Below, one piece after another: positions 17,609 through 24,063 of a stretch of DNA of 53,025 bases. The DNA is from a virus. The stretch is taken from the IMG/VR virus record IMGVR_UViG_3300029787_000071, positions 1-53,025 of that record. One strand, given 5' to 3'. How positions within the stretch are numbered: the first letter of the stretch is position 1; each line of letters starts with the position of its first letter. The translations under genes and the position numbers were made by a program. The notes under the pieces are model-generated. The model had not been told where the DNA came from and made no database searches. It saw only the letters and a program-made list of their open reading frames with translations.

Positions 17609-18090
17609 TAACGTACTTTACGTACTCCTCCACCCATTGCGTATTCTTTTTTAAACCCTTTAATCCCTGCAACAATGCCGCCCTCTTTCATACCAGCAAC
17701 TTTATTGCGATTCATCTCCATCAGGCTCTGCTGCGGATTTTGCTGCATGGTTCCTGCACCCATAATCTTATTTTTATCCGGTGTGCCGGTCTGAGCCATG
17801 CCTCCCATGTACATTTTCTTTTTCACTGACTTCTTCCTCTTCATCGTGGCGACATTCGTTGGCTTACCGCCGACACCTTGCGGCTTGGCTCTTTTACGAG
17901 CAACGGCGCTCTTTCTTTCTCCCGCTGTCATGGACTTGGCTTTGGAGCGCGGCACACACTTAGGGTAGGCACGTTTAGACTTAGACGCAGACTTTCGACC
18001 ACAAGCCTGAAACTTGCCATCTTTCTTGGGTGCGCCAATGTCTACCCAATCCCCCTTGGGGCCTTTGCCGAACCACTCCTTGAGGCTCAT
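17605..18090 (-). CDS. DUF5872-like basic protein with GGGVRK tag
   Basis: 161 aa from ATG 18090 (overlaps the upstream stop as TAATG; a longer in-frame start at 18132 has no such support). The first 75 residues (MSLKEWFGKGPKGDWVDIGA; KFQACGRKSASKSKR; YPKCVPRSKAKSMT) match my memory of DUF5872, a small basic family of marine phages and algae-linked viruses with conserved cysteines. The C-terminus ends EYAMGGGVRKVRY. Very lysine-rich; a DNA-binding or internal head role is possible but unproven. Confidence 0.7.
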   Translation of the reverse strand: MSLKEWFGKGPKGDWVDIGAPKKDGKFQACGRKSASKSKRAYPKCVPRSKAKSMTAGERKSAVARKRAKPQGVGGKPTNVATMKRKKSVKKKMYMGGMAQTGTPDKNKIMGAGTMQQNPQQSLMEMNRNKVAGMKEGGIVAGIKGFKKEYAMGGGVRKVRY

Positions 18091-18269
18091 TAGTAAGTCC
18101 CGCCTCGTTTCTTGTACGTGCGGACTAACCAAGCGTTTGCATACGCGCTGGGGTAGACTTTGAACTTACGTTTAGCCTCTGCCTTCACTCTTGCGTACAG
18201 AGCTTTATTCTTAGGCGTAGGAGACTTGCTACTTTTTTTTGCCTTTGGCTTTGCTTTTTTTGCTGGCAT
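18090..18269 (-). CDS. Small basic protein (ARVKAEAKRKFKVYPSAYAN family)
   Basis: 59 aa, starting MPAKKAKPKAKKSS and ending in a well-ordered block: LYARVKAEAKRKF, KVYPSAYANAWLVR, TYKKRGGTY. I recall this short block from many marine phage genomes, with no known function. The gene overlaps the 3' end of the 18229-18555 gene by 41 bases and its stop overlaps the next ATG (TAATG). Lysine and arginine make up over a third of the protein. Confidence 0.75.
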   Translation of the reverse strand: MPAKKAKPKAKKSSKSPTPKNKALYARVKAEAKRKFKVYPSAYANAWLVRTYKKRGGTY

Positions 18270-18555
18270 TGCGTATCGCCTCTTTTCCTTTTTTAGCTAT
18301 TGAAACAACCTGTGTCTTACCCATGACCTTTGCACGTTGTTCCATTACAGTTAGTATCTGTATCTTTCTTGCAAAAGGTTTATTTACTCTTTTTACCTTT
18401 GCAACAGTCGCTCTTGCTTCTGCAGGAGTAGCAAACTTTATACTAACAGTATCCTTGGGGTTCTCATCAGTGTAAAGTCTTCGATCAGAACCTTTTGGCT
18501 TTTTGCCTGTTCCTTTTTTTGGATCAGGTTTTCTTTTTGCCACTTTTCTGCTCAA
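18229..18555 (-). CDS. Small basic hypothetical protein
   Basis: 108 aa, isoelectric point clearly high. The N-terminus MSRKVAKRKPDPKKGTGKKP and C-terminus (KKSKAKGKKK) are lysine tails around a folded-looking core, TVSIKFATPAEARATVAKVKR and RKIQILTVMEQRAKVM. Overlaps both neighbours, as is usual in this cluster. No family recognised. Confidence 0.6.
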   Translation of the reverse strand: MSRKVAKRKPDPKKGTGKKPKGSDRRLYTDENPKDTVSIKFATPAEARATVAKVKRVNKPFARKIQILTVMEQRAKVMGKTQVVSIAKKGKEAIRNASKKSKAKGKKK

Positions 18556-18889
18556 GGATTTTTACAAGCTTAGGAGGCAGGTTTTTCCTCTGCGCTGCGG
18601 TTACGGGTCCACCCTTTGCCATCATTCTCATGCCACGCGCCATCATATCTGTGTCACGGGCGCTCATGCCCATTCCACGCGCCATTCCGCCACGGGCCAT
18701 GCCCTTGCTTTTCTTCATGGCACCACCTTTAGCCATGCCTTTTGTGGTCTTGCCACCTTTAGCCATGTACTTGGAGGTCTTACCACCTTTAGCCATGCCT
18801 TTGCTTTTTTTCATAGCACCGCCTCTAGCCATGCCCTTAGTGGTCTTGCCACCTTTAGCCATGTATTTAGTCTTCTTCTTAGCAGCCAT
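18524..18889 (-). CDS. MAKGG-repeat basic protein
   Basis: 121 aa. The first 70 residues consist of repeats of (K)xMA(K/R)GG(K/A)xxK: a 32-residue unit occurs twice, each built of three 9-12-residue subunits such as KYMAKGGKTTK. The last 30 residues (PVTAAQRKNLPPKLVKILEQ) look folded. Composition is Lys, Gly, Met, Ala. Such a repeat could bind DNA or RNA along its length, but this is inference. It is in the operon with other GG-tagged proteins. Confidence 0.65.
   Translation of the reverse strand: MAAKKKTKYMAKGGKTTKGMARGGAMKKSKGMAKGGKTSKYMAKGGKTTKGMAKGGAMKKSKGMARGGMARGMGMSARDTDMMARGMRMMAKGGPVTAAQRKNLPPKLVKILEQKSGKKKT
18700..18880 (-). repeat. 96-bp tandem repeat inside the MAKGG gene
   Basis: Two copies of a roughly 96-base unit (32 codons), differing mainly at third codon positions, for example the paired segments around 18699-18727 and 18796-18823. 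The divergence at silent sites suggests the repeat is old and kept at the protein level. Confidence 0.6.
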
Positions 18890-18894
18890 TGGTT

Positions 18895-19554
18895 CTAATC
18901 CTTTGCGTATAAGTTATCAAATGTAATGCTGGGGTCCATGTAGCTATCATTAATCTCTGCACTGTGTGTGTGTTGGCTAGGCACAAAGTCTGGTGGACCT
19001 TCACCTGTAACCCACAAAGCAGGATTTGTAACCCGTACCCTGTTGTTGGGGAGAGCAACTATATTTCCTGTAAACTCTCCTGCGTCTATTAGCTCTAGCA
19101 CATGAGATTGTTTGTGCTGCGCTGGGTCGTCTGAAATGTGACTGTCGGTGTAGTCCACAGTGAACATATACCGACCTGTATAAAACTCTCCCCCTATCTT
19201 ACACATCCAAGGGCTAGACGATACTCTGTCCATGCTAAAGACTGCGTGGTTTCTGGAGGAGCAGTCCCAAGGTTGTGCAAAGTGAGTGGGCATCTTTTGC
19301 GGCCACTCTTCAAGAATACTATCAGCGACTAATGCTGTGATGGGCATTCTAGCCCACATAGCTCCACCGTGAATATTCTCTTCTTCTTCACAGCCAGTAA
19401 ACACTACGTTAAAACTAAGACATCTGTCCGGTATTGTATTTACTGCTATTGCTAGTGCATGAAGGTACTCTCCCTCATACTCTACGTGATTATGTGTAAA
19501 CTCTTTACGCACCCAACACTTAAAGTGTGGGATATTAGAGGCTAAGTAAGCCAT
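18895..19554 (-). CDS. Conserved-looking hypothetical phage protein
   Basis: 219 aa, acidic to neutral and unlike its basic neighbours. It begins MAYLASNIPHFKCWVRKEF and has blocks VVFTGCEEEENIHGGAMWAR, CSSRNHAVFSMDRVSS and GEFYTGRYMFTVDYTDSH, with many His, Cys and aromatic residues. Similar proteins occur in marine phage genomes by memory, without assigned function. It could be enzymatic or metal-binding; nothing decisive is visible. Confidence 0.65.
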   Translation of the reverse strand: MAYLASNIPHFKCWVRKEFTHNHVEYEGEYLHALAIAVNTIPDRCLSFNVVFTGCEEEENIHGGAMWARMPITALVADSILEEWPQKMPTHFAQPWDCSSRNHAVFSMDRVSSSPWMCKIGGEFYTGRYMFTVDYTDSHISDDPAQHKQSHVLELIDAGEFTGNIVALPNNRVRVTNPALWVTGEGPPDFVPSQHTHSAEINDSYMDPSITFDNLYAKD

Positions 19555-19576
19555 AATACTCTCTACTAAGGTTGGG

Positions 19577-19978
19577 CTAGCACTTCCATCTTTTTCTAGC
19601 CTGACGCAGACGGCTATTTGGATCTCTAGCCGCCTTGGGAAACTTCTTCATCTGTCCTGCAGAGCGAGCGCAGAAGGACTTACGTCTCTTCGCGTCTTTG
19701 CTACCGGGTTCAACCTTGCCAGTAACAGCGCCCTTTAGTTTAGAGCCGGGGTTAGCCTTGCGATATGCTTTAATGCCCTTCTCGGTCATGCCAGCGCCCT
19801 TCTTAGTGGGTCGCTTCATTCCCTTACCTTTGGGCATTACATCAGGCTTCCTGACTCCTCCTCCCTTTGCGTACTCCTTACGGCTAATCGCTGCCACCTT
19901 CTCTGACTGCCGCTTGTGCAGCTTGGAGGCTTTGTTTAGCTGTTGTGAGACTTCCCTTAGTTCTTCCTTTGCGGACAT
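19577..19978 (-). CDS. DUF6321-like basic protein with GGGVRKP motif
   Basis: 133 aa. Residues about 1-35 form a coiled coil (KEELREVSQQLNKASKLHKR); then EYAKGGGVRKPD; then a conserved block with MTEKGIKAYRKANPGSKLK, AVTGKVEPGSKDAKRRKSFC, ARSAGQMKKFPKAARDPNSR and an Arg/Lys-rich end RQARKRWKC. The last block is, from memory, the widespread phage family DUF6321. Very basic, so possibly nucleic-acid-binding. Function is not established. Confidence 0.7.
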   Translation of the reverse strand: MSAKEELREVSQQLNKASKLHKRQSEKVAAISRKEYAKGGGVRKPDVMPKGKGMKRPTKKGAGMTEKGIKAYRKANPGSKLKGAVTGKVEPGSKDAKRRKSFCARSAGQMKKFPKAARDPNSRLRQARKRWKC

Positions 19979-19979
19979 T

Positions 19980-20195
19980 TTACTTTTTCACATTTCGAGG
20001 TGGATTAGAATACTGTTTTTGTACGCTTTCTCTAAACTTTTTTATCCCTGCGCTATCCTCAGACGGAGAGGTTCCGCTCTTTACAGGTTTTGGTTTACCA
20101 TCGCTGCCCAACAGACCAAATGTAACATTATAAAGGGCCTTCATACGGGCCTTATGTTGGGCGGTTCCACTAATAGAAAGCTTTTTAGTAGCCAT
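19980..20195 (-). CDS. Small hypothetical protein
   Basis: 71 aa, MATKKLSISGTAQHKARMKA..., basic, with a short helix near the end (GIKKFRESVQKQY). One base separates its stop from the next start and one from the previous stop. No family recognised; part of the basic-protein run. Confidence 0.55.
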   Translation of the reverse strand: MATKKLSISGTAQHKARMKALYNVTFGLLGSDGKPKPVKSGTSPSEDSAGIKKFRESVQKQYSNPPRNVKK

Positions 20196-20196
20196 T

Positions 20197-20733
20197 TTAC
20201 TTCATCCTCGGTTTACGAATAGGTCCACCCATTCTACGGTTCATGGCATATACCTTGCCACCACCAGCTTTCTTTTGACTCTTATAAGCAGCGGCTCCTC
20301 TTCCAAGCTGAATGGCTTTGTCTGTAGCTTCTTTTAGCTCTTTGCTGCCCCCATAGGGTTTTCCCTCTTGAGAGGGTTCAGGATTTATCATGTTATCCAT
20401 GATAGATGCTACAGCACCACTAAAGCTTTTTTTAGCGGCTGCAATCTTTTCAGCCGTTAGCGGCGGTCTTGCTCTAGAACCAACGCGCTTTCCAACAGCA
20501 GCATCTGCTTGCGCTCTATCCATACCAGCTTTGGCCGCGCTTACTTTTGAGTTAAACCGCTTCTGCATCATACGCATCGCTTTTCTGCGCTGGGCGTTAG
20601 TAGCCCCTTCTTTTTTAGCAGACGCATCAAACTCTTTTAAAAGTGCACCCGGACTTCTACGCCCTTCAACTACTTTTTCTAACGCTTCGTCTAAATCTCT
20701 ATTTGTAATTTCAATTTTTCCAAATTTAGCCAT
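20197..20733 (-). CDS. Basic helical protein with C-terminal GGPIRKPRMK tag
   Basis: 178 aa. Mostly helical and basic (DEALEKVVEGRRSPGALLKEF; AQRRKAMRMMQKRF; ISAAKAGMDRAQADAAV-like segments), with a C-terminal end AGGGKVYAMNRRMGGPIRKP that resembles the GGGVRKP tag of neighbouring proteins. Its start shares one base with the stop of the cysteine-rich gene. Function unknown; structural or DNA-binding by composition. Confidence 0.6.
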   Translation of the reverse strand: MAKFGKIEITNRDLDEALEKVVEGRRSPGALLKEFDASAKKEGATNAQRRKAMRMMQKRFNSKVSAAKAGMDRAQADAAVGKRVGSRARPPLTAEKIAAAKKSFSGAVASIMDNMINPEPSQEGKPYGGSKELKEATDKAIQLGRGAAAYKSQKKAGGGKVYAMNRRMGGPIRKPRMK

Positions 20734-20927
20734 TACCCGTACCTCCCTTGTTTTTTGTACATCTGCTTACAATGGCAATCTCCACAGTCACAATGAAGAC
20801 ATGGCTCTGGGCAATGACACTCCTGCGGTTGACATACGCATGTGATGCACTGATCATCTTCTTTTTGTTTTTCTGGCGTGTGTTGAATCATGTAGAACGC
20901 CGCGTATGGTCCTTGATATGCAGACAT
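20733..20927 (-). CDS. Cysteine-rich metallothionein-like protein
   Basis: 64 aa with ten cysteines between residues 27 and 53 (27, 30, 32, 37, 39, 43, 46, 48, 51, 53) in CxC and CxxC pairs, with three histidines among them, such as CLHCDCGDCHC. This pattern suits binding of zinc or copper ions, as in bacterial metallothioneins. It is the first gene after a near-perfect leftward promoter, so it should be strongly transcribed; the leader lacks an obvious Shine-Dalgarno sequence. The role (metal buffering, structural metal site, or redox) is open. Confidence 0.6.
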   Translation of the reverse strand: MSAYQGPYAAFYMIQHTPEKQKEDDQCITCVCQPQECHCPEPCLHCDCGDCHCKQMYKKQGRYG

Positions 20928-21040
20928 TGTTTTTTATTGGAGAAAAGGCAGCTAACTTAATCTCGTCTCACAACTCTCCACTAGAAAAAATCTTATGTTT
21001 ATTGTTGGAGTGTAGACAGACTAATGGCTGCTAACTATCT

Positions 21041-21068
21041 ATTATAACGTCTATATAGGACTTGTCAA
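21041..21068 (-). promoter_or_regulatory. Leftward sigma70 promoter of the late block
   Basis: On the minus strand TTGACA (21068-21063), 16-base spacer, TATAAT (21046-21041): both hexamers are perfect. It would start transcription about 21034, giving a leader near 105 bases before the cysteine-rich gene and then the structural genes. It mirrors the rightward promoter at 21110-21137. Confidence 0.85.
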
Positions 21069-21083
21069 GAAAAAAAGTTAAGC

Positions 21084-21103
21084 TGAGTGCAAATGAGTGC
21101 ATT
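21084..21103. promoter_or_regulatory. Phased direct repeat between divergent promoters (operator candidate)
   Basis: Two copies of TGAGTGCA, at 21084-21091 and 21094-21101, exactly 10 bases apart, one helical turn, so both face the same side of DNA. They lie between the two divergent promoters, about 15 bases from the leftward -35 box and 7 from the rightward one. This is a likely binding site for a regulator that controls both directions. Confidence 0.55.
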
Positions 21104-21109
21104 TTTTGC

Positions 21110-21137
21110 TTGACAGATTGGAAATGGGCTGTATAAT
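21110..21137 (+). promoter_or_regulatory. Rightward sigma70 promoter for the 2OG oxygenase gene
   Basis: TTGACA (21110-21115), 16-base spacer, TATAAT (21132-21137), perfect hexamers and the same spacing as the leftward partner. Transcription would begin near 21144, upstream of a GC hairpin and tandem repeats in the leader. Confidence 0.85.
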
Positions 21138-21154
21138 AGTATTAACTCTACTCC

Positions 21155-21180
21155 GGGGGGTTAATATATACATACCCCCC
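21155..21180 (+). promoter_or_regulatory. G/C hairpin in the oxygenase leader
   Basis: A run of six G plus T pairs with A plus a run of C (GGGGGGT / ACCCCCC, 7 bp, 12-base AT loop). It lies about 10 bases after the predicted transcript start and could stabilise the RNA 5' end or hinder transcription. It stands out in AT-rich surroundings. Confidence 0.5.
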
Positions 21181-21197
21181 CTTAATATTAGCCCATA

Positions 21198-21237
21198 TTG
21201 TAATATAATTACCCAATTTTGTAATAAAATTACCCAA
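21198..21237 (+). repeat. Tandem 19-base repeats just before the oxygenase gene
   Basis: TTGTAATATAATTACCCAA (21198-21216) and TTGTAATAAAATTACCCAA (21219-21237) differ at one base and have a 21-base period, two helical turns. Each holds a palindrome-like core GTAAT..ATTAC. They lie within the transcribed leader and end 5 bases before the first ATG, so a protein bound there, or to the RNA, could block expression. Confidence 0.6.
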
Positions 21238-21248
21238 AAGGAATGAAT

Positions 21249-21884
21249 ATGGATAGTGCGCCTGAAGAAGTTGCAGAAGTTACAAGGCCGTGGTCCCTAT
21301 CCTCGTATACGTTTAACAGTTTCGCTCAGTATATTCAATATTTTAATCCTGATGAGTGTGAACAGTACATCCGTGATGCTCAAAAGGGTTTAAGAACTAC
21401 GTCATTTAAAAAAGGTGAGGTTGGTAGCCCAGAGGCTAACGCTAGTTTTGAATTAAGAAACTCCGATGTGTGTTTTTTCAAAACACATAAATCTGAAAAT
21501 AACCCCCTATTCTCAAAATTAACAGAAGTTCTGATAAATGCTAACCAATCCTTCTTTGGATATGACATTTTTGAGATAGAGGCTGCACAATTTTCTACAT
21601 ATTCTTCTGAATATAAAGGGTTTTATAATAAACATGTTGATATTATGCCTAATTCTTCTGGAATAGGCGTTAGAAAATTAAGTTTTAGTGTACAATTAAG
21701 CGACCCAGACTCGTACAAGGGCGGTGACCTTCTTTTACATACTACTAATAAACCCACTCAAGCTCCAAAAGAGATTGGAAGTGTAACTATATTTCCCAGC
21801 TTTACACTTCACGAGGTTACACCTGTAACAGAAGGTGTACGGTACTCATTAGTCGGCTGGGTAACAGGTCCAGCGTGGAAATAG
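21249..21884 (+). CDS. 2-oxoglutarate/Fe(II)-dependent oxygenase (PKHD type)
   Basis: 211 aa from ATG 21249, preferred to ATG 21243 because AAAAGGA is about 7 bases before it. Iron ligands H129-x-D131 (YNKHVDIMPN) and H188 (TLHEVTP), 2-oxoglutarate-binding R198 (GVRYSLVGW), and the strand GGDLLLHTTN before them define the prolyl-hydroxylase-like fold. It is a monocistronic gene driven by a consensus promoter with an elaborate leader, which suggests tightly controlled early expression. Substrate unknown; base or protein hydroxylation are both possible. Only distantly similar to the oxygenase at 3788-4423. Confidence 0.82.
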   Translation: MDSAPEEVAEVTRPWSLSSYTFNSFAQYIQYFNPDECEQYIRDAQKGLRTTSFKKGEVGSPEANASFELRNSDVCFFKTHKSENNPLFSKLTEVLINANQSFFGYDIFEIEAAQFSTYSSEYKGFYNKHVDIMPNSSGIGVRKLSFSVQLSDPDSYKGGDLLLHTTNKPTQAPKEIGSVTIFPSFTLHEVTPVTEGVRYSLVGWVTGPAWK

Positions 21885-22275
21885 CCCTAAATCATTGAAA
21901 AATAATAAAAAATTATTAAAAAAGGGTAAAAAATAGTAAAATTGTAGCGGGATTGCATACAGATATATACACCCCCCCGGTGGCCCATGCGCGCCCCTGT
22001 GATGCTAAGTATTTGTTTTTATTGTGTTAATCAATTATTCATAATATACACTGTGCGACTAAGCCCCCGCAGCGTTTCGACCCCCGGCTAATAGTCCGCG
22101 CCCCTCTCTTATACCTGCAGCCCCCCGCGCGTTGGGTCAACTAAACCGACAATTTCCCCCGGTGGCCATTTTGGTGGTGCTTTGATGGGGGTGGGGCGTG
22201 CAATACAAACCGCCTGATCCCGGTGGCCAGATTCAAAACGCTAGCAATATCCAAACGCTAGGCATTATTGCAGGC
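21885..22275. other. Non-coding region with C/G-rich repeats (origin candidate)
   Basis: About 390 bases without a credible gene. It begins with an AT-rich tract holding the inverted repeat AATAAT-AAAAA-ATTATT (about 21901-21920) and then has C/G runs. CCCGGTGGCC occurs three times (21976-21985, 22158-22167, 22219-22228) and AAACGCTAG twice (about 22237 and 22254). AT-rich tract plus repeats resembles a replication origin, but a control region or relic of recombination fits as well. No tRNA fold was found. Confidence 0.4.
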
Positions 22276-22302
22276 AAAAAAAAGGCCCCAATGAAGGGGC
22301 CT
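22276..22302 (-). terminator. Rho-independent terminator of the leftward accessory operon
   Basis: On the minus strand AGGCCCC-TTCATT-GGGGCCT (7-bp stem, 6-base loop) followed by eight T. It lies about 25 bases beyond the stop of the 22325 gene and ends the leftward operon before it meets the oxygenase transcript. Confidence 0.9.
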
Positions 22303-22324
22303 AAGTTTATTCTGGTTGGGGTTG

Positions 22325-22531
22325 TTATGCTGCGATGTAACGGGTTGCAATGTCGATGTCGCCCGGATCGATGGTGTATTCCGAACCCACAAAGCAAGCG
22401 ATCTGAGTCTTGGTCCCGCTCATATCGGTTGCGGTGATGTTTATCACGGTGAACTCGGTTTTGCTCCCGCGCTCGAACACCTCCCGGCTAAGGGCGATGT
22501 CGGTGATGTTGTGAAGTGAAAGCTTGTTCAT
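22325..22531 (-). CDS. Small hypothetical protein
   Basis: 68 aa, MNKLSLHNITDIALS..., acidic with alternating strands (KTEFTVINITATDMSGTKTQIACF). Starts 4 bases before the HNH gene stop (ATGA overlap) and is the last gene before a strong terminator. Unknown function. Codon use is more G+C-rich than in the structural genes. Confidence 0.6.
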   Translation of the reverse strand: MNKLSLHNITDIALSREVFERGSKTEFTVINITATDMSGTKTQIACFVGSEYTIDPGDIDIATRYIAA

Positions 22532-23181
22532 TGTGTTACCTCGATTAGCTGGCGTCTAGTGAATTTAGCAGGGCGATAAAGCTCCCCGCCGTTTCGATGT
22601 TTGGCGCGATTACAATTTGAGCAAAGTAGCTGCAACCCGCCGGGATTTTCGGTGAGGTATCGAATGTAATATCGAGGGTGCATTGAGGTTGCTTTCATAT
22701 GCTTTGCGCCCCAGTTTGCGTTTATCTTTTCACGATGTTCTGTACCATCATTATGCACATGATCGATTTCAAGATACATCGAATCTCGTTCCCCGCAGCA
22801 TGCGCAACGATTGCCGAGACGATCATATAATTCCTTTTTATCTCGTTTCCTGTATTTAACGGCGCGTTCTTTGCCATTAATCCTAATGCTATGCTTTTGA
22901 CATAACCTGTCCCCTAATCCGCGCACCATGCTTTGATGCGTGTATTTTTCATCACAGCCCGGATGCTCACAAACACCAGCGAAGTGCGTCGCCAGACAAT
23001 GGGAGTTACAATATTGGTTAGAACGTCCCCTTTTTGCGTCCTGCTTAACTTGTTTATCTTGTCGATAGAAAATTTTCCCGCAGTCCGGGTTATCGCATTG
23101 CACACGATATCTAAACCCACGTCTTGTAATGTTATGGTTTTTACCACAAGTCCAACTGATTTCTTCTCTCTCTAAGATCAT
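22528..23181 (-). CDS. HNH endonuclease
   Basis: 217 aa. The C-terminal half holds an HNH nuclease: CACCGERDSMYLEIDHVHND with the catalytic DH pair, and the second zinc pair CSNCNRAKHRNGG. The N-terminal half has two more zinc-type motifs (CDNPDCGK; CEHPGCDEKY). Such enzymes nick or cut DNA and may act as homing enzymes or in packaging. Here it is not next to the terminase and there is no intron sign, so a free-standing homing-type nuclease is likely. GAGGT precedes the ATG. Confidence 0.85.
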   Translation of the reverse strand: MILEREEISWTCGKNHNITRRGFRYRVQCDNPDCGKIFYRQDKQVKQDAKRGRSNQYCNSHCLATHFAGVCEHPGCDEKYTHQSMVRGLGDRLCQKHSIRINGKERAVKYRKRDKKELYDRLGNRCACCGERDSMYLEIDHVHNDGTEHREKINANWGAKHMKATSMHPRYYIRYLTENPGGLQLLCSNCNRAKHRNGGELYRPAKFTRRQLIEVTQ

Positions 23182-23190
23182 GATATTACC

Positions 23191-23280
23191 TCAAATGTCT
23201 TTGTTGAATGACCAAGCTTGCCACATGATGAAGATCAAAACGGCAAACGCTATTCCAAGTATGATCCAGTCGCTAAGCAT
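23191..23280 (-). CDS. 29-residue single-pass membrane peptide
   Basis: 29 aa: MLSDW, then a hydrophobic helix IILGIAFAVLIFIMW, then a short polar tail. Its ATG overlaps the upstream stop as TGATG, so translation by coupling is likely. Small membrane peptides of this kind are frequent in early phage regions; function unknown. Confidence 0.5.
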   Translation of the reverse strand: MLSDWIILGIAFAVLIFIMWQAWSFNKDI

Positions 23281-23642
23281 CACTCAACCCTCCCGTTGTC
23301 ATGGTCTGGGAAATGCTTGGTCCCGTAATATGTGCCATCGTCATGCTTGGCTTTGTACGGCTGCAAGTCCCATTCCTCGACCTGCGTCATATCCCGCCAG
23401 TCATCAATGCCGCAGGCTTCCATGAACTTGTCCGCATCGTAGCGGGGATTGTCCAAGCGGAATACGTTGTGGAAATCCACAGCGACGCTGTACATGGCAT
23501 TCCGCGCGGTGGCGGTGGCATATATCTCGTCTAGTTCGCTGTCTTCATTCCCGCCATATTCGAGGTCGTATTTGAGCTGGTTCAAATTGGTTCGCAGTAC
23601 GTAAGCGACGGTTTCAAAGTGCGATTTGCTAAAACGTGCCAT
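23280..23642 (-). CDS. Hypothetical phage protein
   Basis: 120 aa, acidic, beginning MARFSKSHFETVAYVLRTN and with DFHNVFRLDNPRYDADKFME. This combination of an N-terminal helix and NPR(Y/F)D motif recalls a common uncharacterised phage family. It lies downstream of a terminator and upstream of the tiny membrane peptide. Function unknown. Confidence 0.65.
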   Translation of the reverse strand: MARFSKSHFETVAYVLRTNLNQLKYDLEYGGNEDSELDEIYATATARNAMYSVAVDFHNVFRLDNPRYDADKFMEACGIDDWRDMTQVEEWDLQPYKAKHDDGTYYGTKHFPDHDNGRVE

Positions 23643-23664
23643 AGGTCTGTTTCCCTAATTGGTT

Positions 23665-23694
23665 AAAAAAAACCGCCCCCGGTGATGGGGACGG
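23665..23694 (-). terminator. Rho-independent terminator inside the accessory cluster
   Basis: Minus strand CCGTCCCC-ATCACC-GGGGGCGG followed by eight T: 8-bp stem (one G-U pair) with 6-base loop. It separates the 23725-25131 genes from 22325-23642, so the latter need read-through or their own promoter. Confidence 0.85.
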
Positions 23695-23724
23695 CTTATC
23701 ATTAGTCGATACAGGGTAAACCTG

Positions 23725-23961
23725 TCAACTGGTTTTATCTGCGATGCTTTCAAGCTTGTCAGATGTCTCCAGCACACCTTTAGCAAGCTCTTCGATCACG
23801 AGAGATTTCCCGCCGCGACCGCCGTACTTCTGCATTGCCGCTGGCGATTGGCTGGCCATCCGAAACTGGATCTCGGCAATCGCCTCCTGAGCATCGTTCG
23901 ACAAGAAGATTTGAGATCCGCCGTTGGTGGCGCTGGTGGTGGGGGTTTTCTTACTAGGCAT
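23725..23961 (-). CDS. Small hypothetical protein
   Basis: 78 aa, MPSKKTPTTSATNGG then a helical part (NDAQEAIAEIQFRMASQSP; SLVIEELAKGVLETSDKLE). AAGGAAAACC gives the ribosome site. It is followed by a terminator. No family recognised; possibly a small DNA- or protein-binding helper. Confidence 0.6.
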   Translation of the reverse strand: MPSKKTPTTSATNGGSQIFLSNDAQEAIAEIQFRMASQSPAAMQKYGGRGGKSLVIEELAKGVLETSDKLESIADKTS

Positions 23962-24063
23962 TGGTTTTCCTTTTCAAAGAATGAAGTGATAGACAATTAG
24001 ACAAACGACAGTGATAAGACACAATCGGTACGCGGCTTCAATAAATTCTATAGCTCCTCCTCC

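Noticed and set aside
22060-22140. Possible tRNA-like segment (TTCGACCCC)
   Set aside because: Arms cannot be paired into a cloverleaf on either strand and there is no acceptor stem.
22198-22519. Short rightward open frames beyond the oxygenase gene
   Set aside because: They run through the terminator hairpin and oppose the 22325-22531 gene; no ribosome site.
23974-24051. 25-residue hydrophobic peptide after a GGAGGAG site
   Set aside because: The only start codon at the right distance is ATA, so translation is doubtful, although the site and membrane helix are suggestive.
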